Origin: an uncultured Anaerolineaceae bacterium | Lineage (GTDB): Bacteria > Chloroflexota > Anaerolineae > Anaerolineales > Anaerolineaceae | Reading direction: 5' to 3' | Length of the DNA: 62,676 nucleotides | Assembly: GCA_927443345.1 (NCBI GenBank) | Contig: CAKMKJ010000017.1 | Location: forward strand, 1 to 62,676 | Part shown: positions 61,233 to 62,676 of the stretch, piece after piece | How the letters are laid out: the number at the start of each line of letters is the position of its first letter | Numbering within the stretch: the stretch's first letter is position 1 | Program-made: the position numbers and the translations under genes | The notes under the pieces: model-generated | The model's input: the letters and a program-made list of their open reading frames with translations, nothing else | What the model was told of the DNA's origin: nothing | Database searches by the model: none

Positions 61233-61554
61233 CTGAGCGTTATGGAGAAGTTAGTGACGAGAGAAGAAATTAGAAACTAGATCCCCAATAGCAGATCCGT
61301 ACGGCTCAATTGACCCGGCGGTGAGCTGGGTCGGTTTGTCTCTCGGGTAAAAAATGAATATGTTGAAGTGGGCTGAATGCTCCTGACTTACGTGAGGATT
61401 ATTCAGCGCCTTTCAACAGACGCCTGACGATGAGTCAGCAGAACATTACCAATTGAATAGTATGTAGGTCAAGTCAAAACACATAAACTGTTTTGTATCA
61501 AAAGAAAATCCAACGATATTCGTAAAAGAGTATCGAGTTCTCTGCATCATATGT
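61233..61554 (+). other. 16S-23S internal transcribed spacer, distal part
   Basis: No further tRNA. It holds stem segments such as GACCCGGCGG...GCTGGGTC that probably form part of the 23S processing stalk. It is transcribed with the operon. Confidence 0.6.
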
Positions 61555-62401
<847 letters not shown>

Positions 62402-62676
62402 TTTCCCTTTTGACGACGGACCTTAGCACCCGCCGTCTGTCTGCCAGATATTACTCTTGGGTATTCGGAGTTTGGTTAGAATTGGTAGATCTCGCGACCC
62501 CCGCATCCATCCAGTGCTCTACCCCCCAAGGTATTCGTCTGACGCTCTACCTCAATAGATTTCGCGGAGAACCAGCTATTTCCCGGTTTGATTGGCCTTT
62601 CACCCCTAAACACAACTCATCCGACAATTTTTCAACATTGAACGGTTCGGCCCTCCAGTGCGTGTTACCGCACCTT
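62402..62676 (-). rRNA. rrl: 23S ribosomal RNA segment in inverted orientation
   Basis: Read from 62676 on the minus strand it repeats the plus-strand 23S from 62298, then continues past 62401 with normal 23S (GGTTCTCCGCGAAATCTATT and onward to GTCCGTCGTCAAAAGGG). It is the same gene, folded back. It is almost certainly a chimera at a contig end. Confidence 0.9.

Overview
The window looks like a piece of a Chloroflexota genome, most likely class Anaerolineae. This rests on the 16S rRNA at the right end, the gene set (lone GxGYxYP protein, DUF2804, lactate permease, split YbhF-like exporter, VanW/LCP envelope genes, an F420-dependent DDN-type enzyme), and moderate, patchy GC content. Both edges fall in repeats: the left edge in the first codons of an apparent IS66-type transposase, the right edge in a 23S rRNA gene that folds back on itself. 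That is typical of a contig limited by repeats, and the right edge is probably an assembly or amplification chimera.

Layout. 0-4.5 kb: rhomboid protease, a 53-residue membrane peptide, an NRAMP-family transporter with magnesium-type motifs, its partner protein carrying PRC, MgtE-N and CBS domains, and a small leader-like ORF with a terminator. 4.5-9.6 kb: VanW protein, Trm112-like protein and two tandem LCP proteins (cell envelope). 9.6-20.9 kb: DUF2804, two PlsC acyltransferases, SGNH hydrolase, GerMN lipoprotein, Mrp ATPase, lactate permease, PcrA helicase, a methyltransferase with a zinc ribbon, and SRP RNA. 20.9-25.8 kb: an AT-rich accessory stretch with an orphan membrane protein and three RAYT (REP-associated transposase) copies, two of them broken, each with a REP palindrome inside its reading frame. 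25.8-30.3 kb: homoserine dehydrogenase, an ECF sigma factor with a large propeller-bearing putative anti-sigma factor, and a CBS protein.

30.4-39.1 kb: two ABC export operons. One is TetR-controlled (permease, HlyD, HXXEE protein, DDN enzyme, two ATPases); the other is divergent in strand (ATPase, two permeases). 39.1-43.9 kb: a defence-like island with a methyltransferase fused to an Mrr-type nuclease, a DUF488 protein and an uncharacterised convergent partner. It is flanked by related hairpin repeats in opposite orientation. 43.9-51.4 kb: GxGYxYP protein plus sugar:cation symporter, a RelE/HigB-type toxin-antitoxin pair, a chagasin-like inhibitor, DUF998, a methyltransferase, a GNAT-like protein, and a 65-residue protein behind an attenuator-like leader. 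51.4-57.4 kb: a complete Dpp/Opp peptide transporter (D-F-SBP-B-C) whose binding protein appears circularly permuted. 57.7 kb to the end: a DUF2807 lipoprotein, then an rrn operon with three tandem promoters, 16S, tRNA-Ile, tRNA-Ala and truncated 23S.

The items most worth following up are the circularly permuted binding protein, the RAYT genes with internal REPs, the split MgtE-type sensor beside an NRMT-like transporter, and the hairpin-bracketed methyltransferase-nuclease/DUF488 island. No similarity search was available, so family names come from motifs I recognise.
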